Positions 27,642 through 39,744 are shown, counted from the first letter of the stretch. The stretch: DNA of 64,000 nucleotides from Rostratula benghalensis (GCA_013399305.1 VXAI01000340.1:495953-559952), one strand, 5' to 3'. Program-made: numbers and translations. Notes: generated by a model from the sequence alone, not told the origin.

Positions 27642-28398
27642 AATGCACGCAGCATGGGGAATAAGCAGGAGGAATTAGGAATTCCTGTCTGGGCAGGAGA
27701 TTATGACCTGGTGGCAATTACAGAGATGTGGTGGGACAGCTCACATGACTGGAATGTGGTCATGGATGGCTATAACCTTCTCAGGAAAGACAGGCCAGCA
27801 AGGCGAGGTGGTGGAGTTGCTCTTGCAACAACAATGTACTGAGTACTGTCCAGGGGTGGACGAGGAGCGAGTTGAGAGTTTGTGGGTGAGAATTAAGGGG
27901 CAGGATGGCATGGGTGATACTGTTGTGGGTGTCTATTACAGGCCACCAGACCAAGATGAGGAAGCTGATGAGGCATTTTACAGGCAGCTGATAGCAGCCT
28001 CGCAATCACAGGCCCTGGTTATCATTGGGGATTTTAACTACCCTGATATTTGCTGGAAAGCCTACTCAGCCAACCATCCACAGTCCAGGAGGTTCCTCCA
28101 GTGCATTGATGATAACTTCCTGATGCAAATGGTGGATGAGCCAACTAGGAGAGGAATGCTGCTGGATCTTATACTCACTAATAAGGAGGGTCTGGTTGAA
28201 TCTGTGAGGGTTGAGGGCAGCCTTGGTTGCAGTGATCATGAGATGGTGGAGTTCAGGATCTCCTGTGGCTGGAACAGAATACTGAGCAGAATTGCAACCC
28301 TGGACCTCAGTAGGGCAAACTCTGTCCTTTTCAAGCAATTTCTAGGAAAAATCCCATGGAATAGGGTACTTGAGGGTAAAGGGGCCCAAGATAGTTAG
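27642..28398 (+). pseudogene. CR1 ORF2 endonuclease domain, frameshifted
   Basis: This encodes the apurinic/apyrimidinic-like endonuclease that nicks target DNA in CR1 retrotransposition. The first frame holds NARSMGNKQEEL (from 27642) and the AITEMWWDSS block with the metal-binding glutamate, then hits a stop at 27840-27842. The true sense shifts into the next frame near 27815-27832 and continues with CTEYCPG, VGVYYRPPDQ, IIGDFNYPDICW (GDFN at 28027-28038), LLDLILTN and GCSDHE (SDH at 28231-28239). All the main catalytic landmarks are therefore still readable across the two frames. A TAG at 28396-28398 ends the second frame where related elements usually have tryptophan. One upstream codon at 27633-27635 is also a stop. 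It is not translatable as one protein. Confidence 0.92.
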
Positions 28399-29042
28399 TC
28401 AGCATTCAAGGACTTCTTCCAAGCTCAAGCTCAGAGCATCCTAATACATAGGAAGTCAAGAAAGGGAGTCAAGAGACCTGCATGGTTAAACAGGAAATTG
28501 CTGGGCAAACTGAAGTAGAAGAGGACAGTCTACAGAGCATGGAAGGAGGAACTGGCCACTTGGGAGGAATATAAGGCTATCATCAAAGGATGTAGGGATG
28601 GAACTAGGAAAGCTAAGGCCTCCTTAGAATTAAACCTGGCATGAGGGGTCAAGGACAACAGAAAGGGCTTCTTCAAATACATTGCAGACAGAACTAGCAC
28701 CAAAGACAATGTAGTCCCACTGATGAATGAGGGGGATGCCCTGGTGGTGGAAGATACAGAGAAGGCAGGGTTACTGAATGCCTTCTTTGTCTCTGTCTAT
28801 ACTGCCGGAGGATGTGCGAAGGAGCCCCATACCCCTGAGGCCCCATAGGAAGCCAGGATAAAGGAAGAGTTTGCCTCAATGACTGTGTTATGTAACAGTT
28901 GAGCAAGCTAGACATCCATAAATCCATGGGTCCTGAGGGGATGCACCCACAGGTGCTGAGACAGCTGGCAGAAGTCATTGATAGGCCACTCTCTATCATC
29001 TTAGGTAAGTCGTGGGGAATGGGAGAGGTGCCTGAAGACTAG
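28399..29042 (+). pseudogene. CR1 ORF2 linker between endonuclease and reverse transcriptase, decayed
   Basis: The endonuclease frame continues past the stop at 28396 with recognisable linker sequence: RKSRKGVKRPAWLN, WKEELATWEEYK, RKAKASLELNLA, VKDNRKGFFKYIADR and LNAFFVSVYT. Several stops interrupt it (CAG-to-TAG and CGA-to-TGA type changes). A frameshift near 28885-28895 moves the sense into the reverse transcriptase frame, which reads LSKLDIHKSMGPEGMHP and LRQLAEVIDRPLSII, ending at a TAG at 29040-29042 in place of tryptophan. Most stops are explained by C-to-T or G-to-A changes. Confidence 0.88.
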
Positions 29043-30371
29043 AGGAAATCAAATATCACTCCAGACTTCAAAAAGGGCAAGAAGGAGGACCCGGGTAACT
29101 ATAGACCCGTCAGCTACACCTTTATCCCTGGAAAGGTAATGGAACAACTTATCTTTGGAGTTGTCTCTAGAGATATCGAGGATAAGAGGGTCATTAGAGG
29201 CAGTCAACATGGATTCACCAAGGGGAAGACATGCTTAACCAACCTGATAGCCTTTCATGAAGACATAACCAGGTGGACAGATGATGGCAAAGCAGTGGAT
29301 GTGGTCTATCTAGACTTCAGTAAAGCATTCGACACCGTCTCCCACAGCATCCTCGTGGCTAAATTGAGGAAGTGTAGCCTTGACGATAGGGTAGTAAGGT
29401 GGAGTGTGAACTGGCTGAAGGATAGAAGCCAGAGAGTTGTGGTTAATGGGACGGAGTCGAGTTGGAGGACTGTATCTAGTGGAGTCCCTCAGGGATTAGT
29501 ACTGGGCCCAGTATTCAATATATTCATCAACGACTTGGATGAGGGAGTAGAGTGCATGATCAGCAAGTTTGCTGATGACTTCAAACTGGGAGGAGTGGCT
29601 GACACACCAGAAGGCCGTTCTGCCATCCAGCGGGACCTGGACAGGCTGGAGAATTGGGCAGGGAGAAATTTAATGAAATATAACAAGGGCAAGTGTAGAG
29701 TCTTGCAACTGGACAAGAACAACCCCAGGTACCAGTATAGGTTAGGAAATGATCTATTGGAGAGCAGCGCAGGGGACAGGGACCTGGAGGTCCTGGTGGA
29801 CAGAAGGATGACCATGAGCCAGCACTGTGCCCTTGGAGCCAAGAAGGCCAATGGCATCCTAAAGTGTTTAAGAAGAGGGGTGGTTAGTAGGTCGAGAGAG
29901 GTCCTCCTCCCCCTCTACTCTGCCCTGGTGAGACTGCATCCAGAATATTCTGTCCAGTTCTGGGCCCCTCAGTTCAAGAAGGACAGGGAACTGCTTGAGA
30001 AAGTCCAGGCCAGAACCACAAAGATGATTAAGGGAGTGGAGCATCTCCCATGTGAGGAAAGACTGAGGGAGCTGGGTCTCTTTAGCTTGGAGAAGAGGAG
30101 ACTGAGGGCTGACCTCATGAACGTTTATAAATATGGAAAGGGTGAGTGTCAGGAGGATGCAGCCAGGCTCTTCTCGGTGACAGCCTATGATAGGACAAGG
30201 GGCAATGGGTGCAAGCTGGAACAGAGGAGGTTCCATTTAAATATAAGGAAAAACTTCTTCACAGTTAGTGTGACGGAGCACTGGAAGGGGCTGCCCAGAG
30301 AGGTTGTGGAGTCTCCTTCTCTGGAGACGTTCAAAACCTGTCTGGACACATTCCTGTGTGACCTGATCTAG
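29043..30371 (+). pseudogene. CR1 ORF2 reverse transcriptase, open frame of 442 codons in a dead element
   Basis: This frame is open from just after the TAG at 29040 to the natural ORF2 stop at 30369-30371. It contains [32 protein letters not shown], motif A ([15 protein letters not shown]), motif B (SGVPQG), motif C FADD, and the long C-terminal region with [41 protein letters not shown] and [12 protein letters not shown]. Counting from the ATG at 29139, the motif A aspartate is residue 59, SGVPQG is 114-119 and FADD is 144-147. One residue has been lost after motif B (GPVFN instead of the usual GPVLFN form), and the residue after FADD is F rather than the common T. The upstream stops mean no full ORF2 protein can be made. 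The ATG at 29139 is inside the domain and is not a real start. Confidence 0.93.
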
Positions 30372-30741
30372 GTGTTCCTGCTCTGGCAGGGGGATTGGAC
30401 TGGATGATCTTTCAAGGTCCCTTCCAGTTCCTGATATTCTGTGATGGAAGCTGTGCTGTAAGTCAAATCTGTCTTGCTATATATCTTTGATTGCACTCAA
30501 GCTCTTGACCCTGCTTAGTGAATAGATGGCATGAAAACTTATTATGGGCTTCAGAAAAGGAGGCAGATGGTATGCTTTATTTTCCCTTGTACTTGTTTAC
30601 CACCCACCAGGGCAATGCTCTTGGGTCAGAATGGGCTGTGACAGACAAGAATAAAGAGGCCAGATGTTCACAAAGAATTGTTGTTGTATTAAATTAATGC
30701 CGGTTCGAAATTTCACCAGCAATAAGGTCACCACTGCTGTG

Positions 30742-30771
30742 AAACAAAACAAAACAAAACAAAACAAAAAC
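30742..30771. repeat. (AAAAC)n microsatellite
   Basis: About five to six AAAAC units lie in tandem. There is no adjoining transposon body, so it does not look like a retroposon tail. Confidence 0.85.
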
Positions 30772-31623
30772 AATAGACAAAAAGAGACTGCAACAGATGT
30801 TTCCAGTTTTTATTTTTTAAAAAAATATAATTTCCCACTAATCTAAAGCTTTAATGACATAAGTTTCTCTTACGGTTCCCAAGACATACAAAGAATAAGC
30901 AGATGTTTCTCGTAGTTTTGCATTTCCTGATCTGAACACAGGTCAAAAGATGACAGAGCTGTACAGTAGCTAGTCTGGGAAACCATATTGATGATTTAGT
31001 GGTGCAGTCCCAGAGGGCTAATTTGCCACTCAGGGAAGGCTCATATTGCGCTGAATATGGTCATGCTGCTGCCAGCACCCAAGAAACCTTGCTCAAATAT
31101 TTGTGCCTAGTGCTGCATGGCATGGTGTAGAGAAAGTGAGGAGAATGAAAGATAAATACAATGTTACATGTCTGTGCATAAATGAACAAGTCATCTGAGG
31201 AAAGGAAAAAAACCCAAACCTAAAGTTAATCAGAAAGGAATCCTAGTCACTGTATTAATTATTACTTTATTAATTACCTGGTAGTGATACAACTACGTAT
31301 ATTATGGATGGATAATTAACCTGCTCTAAAGGAAAACCCCAACCTCATTTTATTCTGAAGAAAATCCCTAACCAGAGTAAAACGACATACCTCACTTACA
31401 GCTGCTGTGGCTGATTAAAACAGCTTCAGATGTGGCCCATTGAGGCTTTTTCCATACTGCCTGTGGCCATGAACATTTGGTGCATCTTATTTCTGTACAT
31501 CTGCACTGCTTCCCCTGAAGTGACAGGACAGGACATTGTGTAGGGACATTTGATGCTTGTTGCATGTGAGGTGAACCATGGTCATTGACAGTAGATGTCC
31601 ACAAGACAAGAGTAAATTTTAAA

Positions 31624-31644
31624 ATATATATATATATATATATA
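31624..31644. repeat. (AT)n microsatellite
   Basis: About ten uninterrupted AT dinucleotides. Confidence 0.9.
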
Positions 31645-33777
31645 AGATTAGAAAATGGAGTGGAATTGACATAGTAAGTGAAGTAAAGTTTTGCAAAAGA
31701 CCAAAAAAAGCATGTTTCTAAATAAAGTGGTCCTTTCAAAAGGCTGAGCTTGACTCTGTTTTAAAACAAACATTTTGACAACATGACTGTTGATCTGGCA
31801 GCAAGAATCACTTTTAGAAAAGGAGGTGGTTCAACAGAAAAACTGTAGACATAATTCCAGATACTTTTATCAGTGCTAACATTAGATCCTAGGAGAAAGA
31901 AAGTTAGAGACCACTGGCAGTTCACAAGGTTAATTTTTTTTGTGCAGTGTAATGCTAGTAAAAGCAAGGATAAAGTATTCATATTTATAAGTATTCTGAA
32001 CTGTCACATTGTTACATACATAAATTCTTCTAAGTAGATACCATTTGCTAGAATCTAGGATATGGCTAAAAAAACGTGAGCTGTACAGATACAAATTTTC
32101 ATAGGTGTTCACTATATATTCACTAGCTTATATTCTACACAGAGCATCTGCTTAAAATCTTGAAGGCTTAGTGCCTTTCTAGACAATATTTTAATTCTAC
32201 AGAATAGCAAAACAAACAACATCAACTGAAATCAATCAATGTCTTTATTTTAAAAAATTCATACAGGAAGCAATATTTATTTTTATCTTGGAAAAAAAAA
32301 ATCTATCTAGAACATTCATTTTTGGTTTTCCTGATTTTGCTGAGAATCTTGCACATATCAGAATTCTCTCAGGCCTCCTCTCTCAGAGAGCATCAACAAA
32401 CATACCACAAAGACAGGATCAAAATAGTCTCTGTGAAATTTGGTCCCCGAAGAAGCATTACTCTGGAGTCTGGAAAGAAGAATAGGATTGTGCCTGCAGC
32501 CATGAAGAGGAGAAGAGACATTTGCGCTCATGGGAAGCATTTATTATACCCACATGAAACCAGTGTCTCCTAAAATTTTGTGGATATTGCTTGGTGATGT
32601 GGAACCACAAATGATGAGCGAAAGTAACTATTGCACACATTACAACTCTGGTTTACATTTTAATATGCAGTAGTGTATGAAGAAGATAAGTTTAATATTT
32701 GATGATTGTTTAATCTACATTTGTTTAGTATTTTAGCACTGACGTGAAAATTTTAGCAGCTCCAACAAGCTTTCTAACCTGTGTTACATGTGCTGTCTTT
32801 TACAGATGTAGAGAGATAAACCTAGAGTGGTAACAGTATTGGGAATTTCTTTGCAGAAACACTTACTGCAATTAAATTTCTCAACAGTCACCAGATTCAC
32901 TTCTTTCAATAGAAAAAAACTCGGCTCTGGAATTCCCTCTGAAATACAAAGAAATTGAACCAAAGAGATGAAGAATCAAACAAGTGTGTCAAAAGAAGAG
33001 ACAGGACTAAACAAAGCTTTTATTAATTCTTTAATTCTTATAGCAGTAACTCATAGCTGTCACTTGTTATCAATAAATAATATCATAAAACAATTTATGT
33101 TTTCAATTGTTCAACAGTGCATGCCTGCATTTATACAATAAGCATCACTTTTACACAAGTGAAAGGAACAAGAGACGGAGGGGAACATGGCTTTTACAGT
33201 GTGTATTCTATATTGAAGGGTACACTTCCCATGCTCTCTGCATACACCCATGGAATAGGAAAGTCTCATTCCCCAGCCAGTGAGATACATATTTATAATG
33301 ATAACCCACTTTATTTCTTCGGTGAGGCCACCTCCTCCCATTTTTTTCTTCATGATTACCTGTTGGTATTTGCAGTAAAGCAATATTTTTAGCTGCAGAG
33401 AAGCAATCCTGTCAATGGCCAACATGAAACAGTGGAGTGTTTACCCACAGTGGCCAAAGCTTTTGCTAATAAGTTGGCCTCTTCCAGTTAGAAAAGTAAA
33501 TTACTTACTCCACATGTGATGACGGGAATTTTTGATTAATCAGAGTGTAAAAATTATAATTTCATCCAAAAATATTGCTGCTTTGTGCAGAAGAGGGGAG
33601 AAAAATTAATGTCTAAAACCTGGTTTACCTTTGCAGTCCAACTCCCTCAAGACAGCCAAGTTATCACAGTCTAAAAGTAGCCTTCCTCTTCCACATAACC
33701 CCTAAAGCCCAAGGTGGTCTCAATGTATTTTAGCAGACAGAAAGAATGAGCTTCAGACAATGAGATTTCTCTCTGAT

Positions 33778-33806
33778 AAAAACAAAACAAAACAAAACAA
33801 AAAAAC
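33778..33806. repeat. (AAAAC)n microsatellite
   Basis: About four to five AAAAC units, followed by a short A run. Confidence 0.85.
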
Positions 33807-34770
33807 ATAGAAAATCTGTGTTTTCACTGGCTTTTAAGTTTCCTTAATAATATTGTCCTTAGGTGTGCACACACATGAGATCTGTGCTGCATGTTCTGAC
33901 TTGTCAGTGAATCCTTTCAACAATGCAGAATCATTGAGTGCCTGACTTTAAAATGTCTAGCACTCATAATTCATCAGTGTCTATTTGGCACTGAACTTCA
34001 TCTACTTTAGCTAAATTTCACAAAGCAATTTCAAGTTAACATCTCATAGCTGGTGACTTCATACAATCCTTTAATAGCCACTAGAAACAATAAGCACAAC
34101 TACAGAGAAAATGAAACAGATGTCAGGCACAGATCTACTAAATTACCTGGCTAGTATCGTATAAACTTGAGTGATTTGTTCAGTCTTTCCTCTGCGTTAA
34201 TTTCTAAGCAGTGTGGGAAAGGCACAAGAATTGCATAAATTATGGAGAAATAGCTCTGTCATTTTTTGTTCCTACAAGCTGATAAAGTCCCAGTAGGTTT
34301 CATCTCTCACTCCCTGCTGGTATTGTCACACTAGTTCCCAAATAGTGCGAGTAAGAGAATCAAGAATCTGGAAAAGGGATTTACAGAGGGTATGAGGGTC
34401 TGAACTTCCCCACTGAGGCAACAGAAAAATAAGTAGCAAGTCCCAGCTCAGCTTTTAGCTGGGGAGTCCAATGTATGGCACTGTGTAGACAACCTAAGCA
34501 GTTTAGCTTTATGGAGCTCAGCTGTCAACAGTGATGACATCCCAATATATATGTGGCAGATTTTGCTGTATTACTGAACAAAACATCTGTCTAGAGGCTC
34601 ACATCCAACTTGTCTAGTCAATGAAAATGCCACACCTGTGTAAGATGTTTGTTTGCAGATGTAGTAACTGTATGACTCTATAGTGATCTCTAATGAAGAT
34701 GTGTGCTGCTGGTTAACAAAAGCCACTGGGCAAGGTTTCAACAGTCTAGTCTGAGTTCATTGTAGTGGTG

Positions 34771-35050
34771 ATGAAGCCAGATCCTTCTCAGTGATGCCCA
34801 GCAACAGGAAAAAGGGCAATGGCCATGAACAGAATAACAGGAAATTATACTTAAACAAATGTTTTTTTACAGTGAGGGGACTGAAACTTGGGAAAGAGTT
34901 GCCCAGAGAAGTTGTAAAGTCTCCGTCATTGAAGATAATAAAAACCCAACTGGAAGAGCACTTGACCAACCTGCTCCTAGTGACCCTGCTTTGATCAGGT
35001 TGGACCAGATGACCAGAACTGTCTTCCAGCCTCATCTGTCCTGTGATTCT
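34771..35050 (+). mobile_element. CR1 LINE 3' tail, old copy
   Basis: The sequence opens in the ORF2 C-terminal coding region and runs through the LNK.FFTVR-like block and the REVVKSPS block (34910-34930), in the usual order. It then passes the ORF2 stop region and GACCCTGCTTTGATCAGG, the GTTGGACCAGATGA motif, and ends in CTGTGATTCT. The open frame 34791-34994 covers part of this coding end. Divergence from the young copy at 27.5-30.4 kb is substantial and the 3' UTR wording differs, so it belongs to another CR1 subfamily. It is 5'-truncated and non-functional. Confidence 0.9.
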
Positions 35051-35234
35051 TGATCTCCTTGATCCATTCTTTTGCAAATCACATGTGCTCTTCCTTGTCT
35101 GGCAATAACAATTTGTACAGAAAATTGCTTTAAGAAGAATCAGTTTGTCTTTTAAGAGTTTGTATATATTTTAGAAACCACACTACTATCCAGTGATTCT
35201 TCAGTATCAAAAAGTTCAGTGATGAACTTTTATA
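35051..35234. other. Unique DNA before a gap
   Basis: Nothing recognisable. Confidence 0.4.
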
Positions 35235-35354
35235 NNNNNNNNNNNNNNNNNNNNNNNNNNNNNNNNNNNNNNNNNNNNNNNNNNNNNNNNNNNNNNNNNN
35301 NNNNNNNNNNNNNNNNNNNNNNNNNNNNNNNNNNNNNNNNNNNNNNNNNNNNNN
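35235..35354. other. Assembly gap (120 N)
   Basis: Undetermined bases. The gap starts 185 bases after the end of the CR1 tail at 35050, but no repeat edge touches it directly. Confidence 0.98.
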
Positions 35355-37840
35355 TCATGGTTACATTAAACAGATGTAATAGTAACGTCAGTTACTCAGC
35401 TAGGACCAGCTGAAATGATTCCTTCTTATTTAAATAGGATTTGATTTGGACTAGACAAAAAAGAGCAATTCTTTACAAGTAGGTGGCAATTATCTCTGCT
35501 TTTATGCATGGAATTTGGAACTTACAGGAGCTGTTTTTCTCTCATTTTAGGACCTCGTATAAGAATGCTTTAATGCTTAAAAGAAAGGTATGCACCATCT
35601 TGGAAAAAAAAAAAATAAATGTTTTTTTCTTCCAGCCACCTGATACCATCCACTCCTTGCCCTGTCAGACATGCCCACCATCATCAGAGGGTTAACCATT
35701 GTATTTCCACTTAAAGTTGTTCCAGTTCTTTGTGACTCTGAGATTTCTCTTAAACATGAGACAAAGAGACATTAGATCTGTAAAACAGATCCATCTGTGA
35801 AGGTAGATGACAACTATAAAGTAGTTATCAAAATTTTATCGTAACTAAGATCTAACATTATACAGGTTTTTTTTAAATCAATACTTATAATTAACCTACA
35901 CATAGTGATTCTTAACTAGTGTCATTATGAATGGTACTATGATACCTTATACTGATTCTAGTCAAGAAACATAGTATATATTTGGCCCAAAATAGTGCTA
36001 GACTAAATGTCCATCAGTTAATTTTTAGCTGGATAGTTTAGCTGTGAAACCAAGTTAAATTTAACTCATCTCCTAAATATACTCATACATGAATACTGTA
36101 AATTTGCTAAAAGGCAGAGTTCTTGAATGTGTGCAAAATCATATTTCATACTTTATAAAATAACACAATGTGTGTAAATGCTGGCACGTAAATGACTGAA
36201 GAAGGAAAACAGTAACTATATGATCAATGGCAATGGGAAGATAAGTCCAAATCAATAATAGTGTATGATATACTTCATTCTTACTTGAAGAGTGATAACT
36301 GAACAGACTCAATAGTCAGATACAGTGACTGATGAGAGGCTCTGAAAATTAGGAGCCTAAGTGTAAAGTTATCTCCTGCTGATCAATATAAATTACAGCA
36401 AGTTGGTAAAATTCATTAGCATGGCAATGAGACAGCATGGAAAGAAATTCATGTAATCTTTTCCAGATTCTAGCTATTATTAAGGCACATTCAGTGCCTC
36501 TGGATGATCGGAAGTTTTAGACTGTCCATTTGGAAGTATTATAAACTTTGATGAACATTGCAAAATCGTGGCTGGCCTTTAGTTTCTTTAGAGTGCCACA
36601 ATTTTCTTCTTTTTATTTACTGGTTTTCTGGCAAAATCGATGTTCAAATGCTTATGTCATGAAAAAACATCTCAGCAGAAAATGTCACCAGTATTCAGTA
36701 GTTGCATCAGCTTTTGAGCTCTGTGTATGTCTACATAAATGTATAAACAAACACGCACACACACTCTTTTTACATACTAAAGTATGTTTTACATAGATAC
36801 TTTTTGTATGTAAAAACTAACCCCCAGGTTTAAATGCAATAGTGGCTTCTGCTACAATTAGGCTTTCAAGCTGTTTCCAGTGTTTGTGAAATTAACTATT
36901 TAGTATTATTTCATCTTCTTTTTGGGATGATTATTGTCTCAAATCCAAAGATACATATAGCATGAACTTTACTACCTTCCAATTCTAAGAATGATAACTA
37001 TGATCCTATACTAATATGCAAATTTTATTCTATTTCATAGTTCATCCTACATTTAAAATATATTGCTTTTCAATTTTGCCAGGTTCTTTCAATCGGCTCT
37101 ATTAAATAAGAAATATGTACTCCATGTATGTGCACTGTGTGTACTCTAGTACATACATAACTAAGTATGGGTACCTATCAGGAGCCAGAAGCACTTCAAT
37201 AATGTACCACCGCACTAATCCAAACTCAATGGCAACAGCTTTTTGTGCACAGCCTAATTGCAGTTTTTCCCTTTCTGATTCAATGTTCTGAGACATAATT
37301 TTAGCCAGTTTAGATTATGCAGTGCTAGCAAGTAATATGGGGTATTATGTGCTAAATTATACTAGAAGTGTACACACTACATATTTTGATTTAGAACTAG
37401 TTATTTGTTAATGAAACCTACAAGGAAAATAAAAGTGTTAATGTTTGCCTGTTAAACAGAGCTCATTCCCATTGCTCAGGCAAAGTGGTATTCTTCTATT
37501 CTTCTATGGTTCAACACAAAATAGAGAGCAGAAATGGAAGAATATACCCTACCGAATACAGAGGCTATACCTGAATTCCTGACTCTCTTTATGTAAATTA
37601 GATGCTTCCTACTTTTGATGTGTTTAATAGCATCTTGATGCCTCAGGAAAAAAACAAAAATTCTTACCACCCTGTGCATACATGGGATGTAAATGCAGTG
37701 ATACACTGAAAAAAAATTGAATGCTTTAGCAAAACATACAGTCTTAACAAATCTTGATTATCAGTATAATTCTAAAAAATCTAAGTAACTTGTTGTTAAA
37801 ATTCTTGCTACTTTACTATTAATAGAAAATCTTCTTATTC
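35355..37840. other. Unique AT-rich DNA, nothing recognised
   Basis: Only short chance frames are present. No repeat family, RNA gene or exon was recognised. Confidence 0.45.
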
Positions 37841-38313
37841 TTCTGGGTGCCTCAGTTCCAGAGGGACAGGAAATTGCGTGAGAGAGTCCAGCATAGAGCC
37901 ACAAAGATGATTAAGGGTGTGGAGCATCTCCCATATGAGGAAAGGCTGAGGGAGCTGGGTCTCTTTAGCTTGGAGAAGAGGAGACTGAGGGCTGACCTCA
38001 TGAATGTTTATAAATATGGAAAGGGTGAGTGTCAGGAGGATGCAGCCAGGCTCTTCTCAGCGACGGCCTATGATAGGACAAGGGGCAATGGGTGCAAGCT
38101 GGAACACAGGACATTCTGTTTAAATATGAGGAACAAGTTCTTCACAGAGAGGGTGACGGAGCACTGGAAGGGGCTGCCCAGAGAGGTTGTGGAGTCTCCT
38201 TCTCTGGAGACGTTCAAAACCTGTCTGGACGCGTTCCTGTGTGGCCTGATCTAGGTGTTCCTGCTCTGGCAGGGGGATTGGACTAGATGATTCTGTACTT
38301 CTGTGATTCTATT
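37841..38313 (+). mobile_element. CR1 LINE 3' fragment, relatively young
   Basis: This is a 5'-truncated CR1 covering the last part of ORF2 plus the 3' UTR. By eye it differs from the matching part of the 27.5-30.4 kb element at roughly 25 of about 390 bases, so the two belong to the same or sister subfamilies. The 3' ends differ: here TTGGACTAGATGAT runs straight into TCTGTACTTCTGTGATTCT, without the CTTTCAAGGTCCCTTCC segment of the other copy. The 5' edge lies at TTCTGGGTGCC, within the code for the FWAP-like block. The insertion is in AT-rich DNA. Confidence 0.94.
37847..38254 (+). pseudogene. C-terminal end of CR1 ORF2 (about 135 codons)
   Basis: This is an uninterrupted frame to the natural ORF2 stop. 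It contains [77 protein letters not shown] and the ending [10 protein letters not shown]. This region lies beyond the reverse transcriptase palm and is conserved in CR1 ORF2, but has no catalytic residues. The endonuclease and polymerase are both missing. The initial methionine is a chance codon at the truncation edge. Confidence 0.9.
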
Positions 38314-39744
38314 TTCCTCTAATCTTGGCTTGTTTTCCTAATCAATATGGTTTGTTGCTATAAGATAGTGAAATGAAGGACATATATATCTTCAGTGTTA
38401 TTTTAAGATAGAAAATATTTTTTTTAATAGTATCTTAATTCAAATAATATATGTGTGTGTGTGTGTATACAAATGTATCATAAACTCCAGAGATCGTTTT
38501 TTTCCTCAAGAGGACAAATTGAAATTTTGCATGTTTCCTCTGTTAGAATTGAGGAACTTCAACAACAGCAACAGAAAGCCATACCCAGTGATTGGTTTGG
38601 GTTATCACAGGGTTTTGATCTAGTTTTGAACTTTTACATCTCATTTATTACAGCTCATGTTATGAAATAACATCATTTTTTAAAAACTTTTTCTGTCTTC
38701 AAAACATTAAAGAAAGAAGTATGATCAATTTTGATGCTTTTCCCCCTATCCGTTTCAGAAAGATTAAACAGAGACCAGTCATTTCTCTCAAGCAGATTAG
38801 ACTTTGATGAATTTCTACTTTCCAAATACAAGAAAAGGTGTTAAAATATTGTCAGCCAGTACTTTGATATTCTCTTCCAGTTCCCTTCAACCTTAATAAC
38901 AGAAGATTTTCTTTCTATCCCAGTAGCTTTTTATGTTTAAAACCAATAGGAATATTCTGGAAGAGTCACTAGTTAGTCTAAAATACAGTTCCAACAACTT
39001 CACACTAAACTGGTTAAAGATTTGCCCTTCCTGATTTCTGTCATGTTCTGTCATATGACTTTTGTAAATTTTTTTTTCTCCTTAACAAAAATTGAAGTTT
39101 TGTTTGTTATTCTTGGCCTTTAAAGCCTAAGTAAATCGTGGAATATGTCTGAATTAAAAAGTTTCAATGTTATCTGGAAACCTCAATGGTTATGTTATCA
39201 ACAAAGTAGATAGAAGTCCAAAAATAATCTTTAATTTGCTAGGAAGCTGAGCTGTAAAACCTAACCTCATTAGGTTCTCTCTCACAGCTTTCATTCAAAA
39301 ATAATCTCAGAAGTGAATGCAGTAGTCTGTGAGGATGTAACAGTACAAATTTCCACATCAAAGTGCCACCAGCACTTGATACTTTATCTAAAGTGTATTC
39401 TATAGTGTGAGATATGCAATCTCTTTCAAGTCACATGCTGCTACTCTTGCTACTAGCTAAAGCCTTATTGCAGAAATAGTCTTTCTGAGATTAATTTAGC
39501 AACATAGGTGAGAGTATGTGTGCCACAGTTTTATAGATGAAGGCTATGAACCATGGCCCCTTGGTTCAATCCAGTTGCTCAGACTCATTGGTTTACAGAT
39601 ACTTGGTTGTAAACTGGCTGGTGAAAAAGAAAAGGAAAACAGGAAAGAAAAAAAAATATGGTGGAATATAATGCAAAGGAAAAATATAAGCCTTACAGAT
39701 TAGCAGACTGACTCAAGAGAGATAGGTTTATACTGATCATGAGG
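38314..39744. other. Unique DNA between two CR1 copies
   Basis: It holds a TG dinucleotide run at 38450-38468 and otherwise nothing recognised. Confidence 0.45.
38450..38468. repeat. (TG)n microsatellite
   Basis: About eight to nine TG dinucleotides. Confidence 0.85.

Larger units (their letters stand above)
27480..30446 (+). mobile_element. CR1 LINE, long copy spanning most of ORF2 and the 3' end
   Basis: CR1 is a non-LTR retrotransposon that copies itself by target-primed reverse transcription with its ORF2 endonuclease and reverse transcriptase. This copy begins upstream of ORF2 (the exact 5' edge is uncertain), enters the NARS block at 27642 and runs through endonuclease, linker and reverse transcriptase to the ORF2 stop at 30369-30371. 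A 75-base 3' UTR with GGCAGGGGG, TTGGACTGGATGAT and a terminal TTCTGTGAT follows. ORF1 is not present. Frameshifts lie near 27815-27832 and 28885-28895. In-frame stops interrupt the linker, among them 28396-28398 and 29040-29042. No target-site duplication could be recognised, as expected for CR1, which usually makes none or very short ones. It is a dead copy but the best preserved CR1 in the window. Confidence 0.95.
30447..34770. other. Unique DNA with simple repeats
   Basis: No gene was recognised. Simple repeats at 30742-30771, 31624-31644 and 33778-33806 are listed separately. The segment 33515-33600 carries a TTGATTAATCA-like homeodomain word and could be conserved non-coding DNA; this cannot be decided here. 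Confidence 0.45.

Noticed and set aside
29489..30236. Two 122-codon minus-strand frames
   Set aside because: They are antisense shadows of the CR1 reverse transcriptase frame.
30700..30720. GGTTCGAAA resembling a tRNA T-loop
   Set aside because: No acceptor stem or anticodon arm is found around it.
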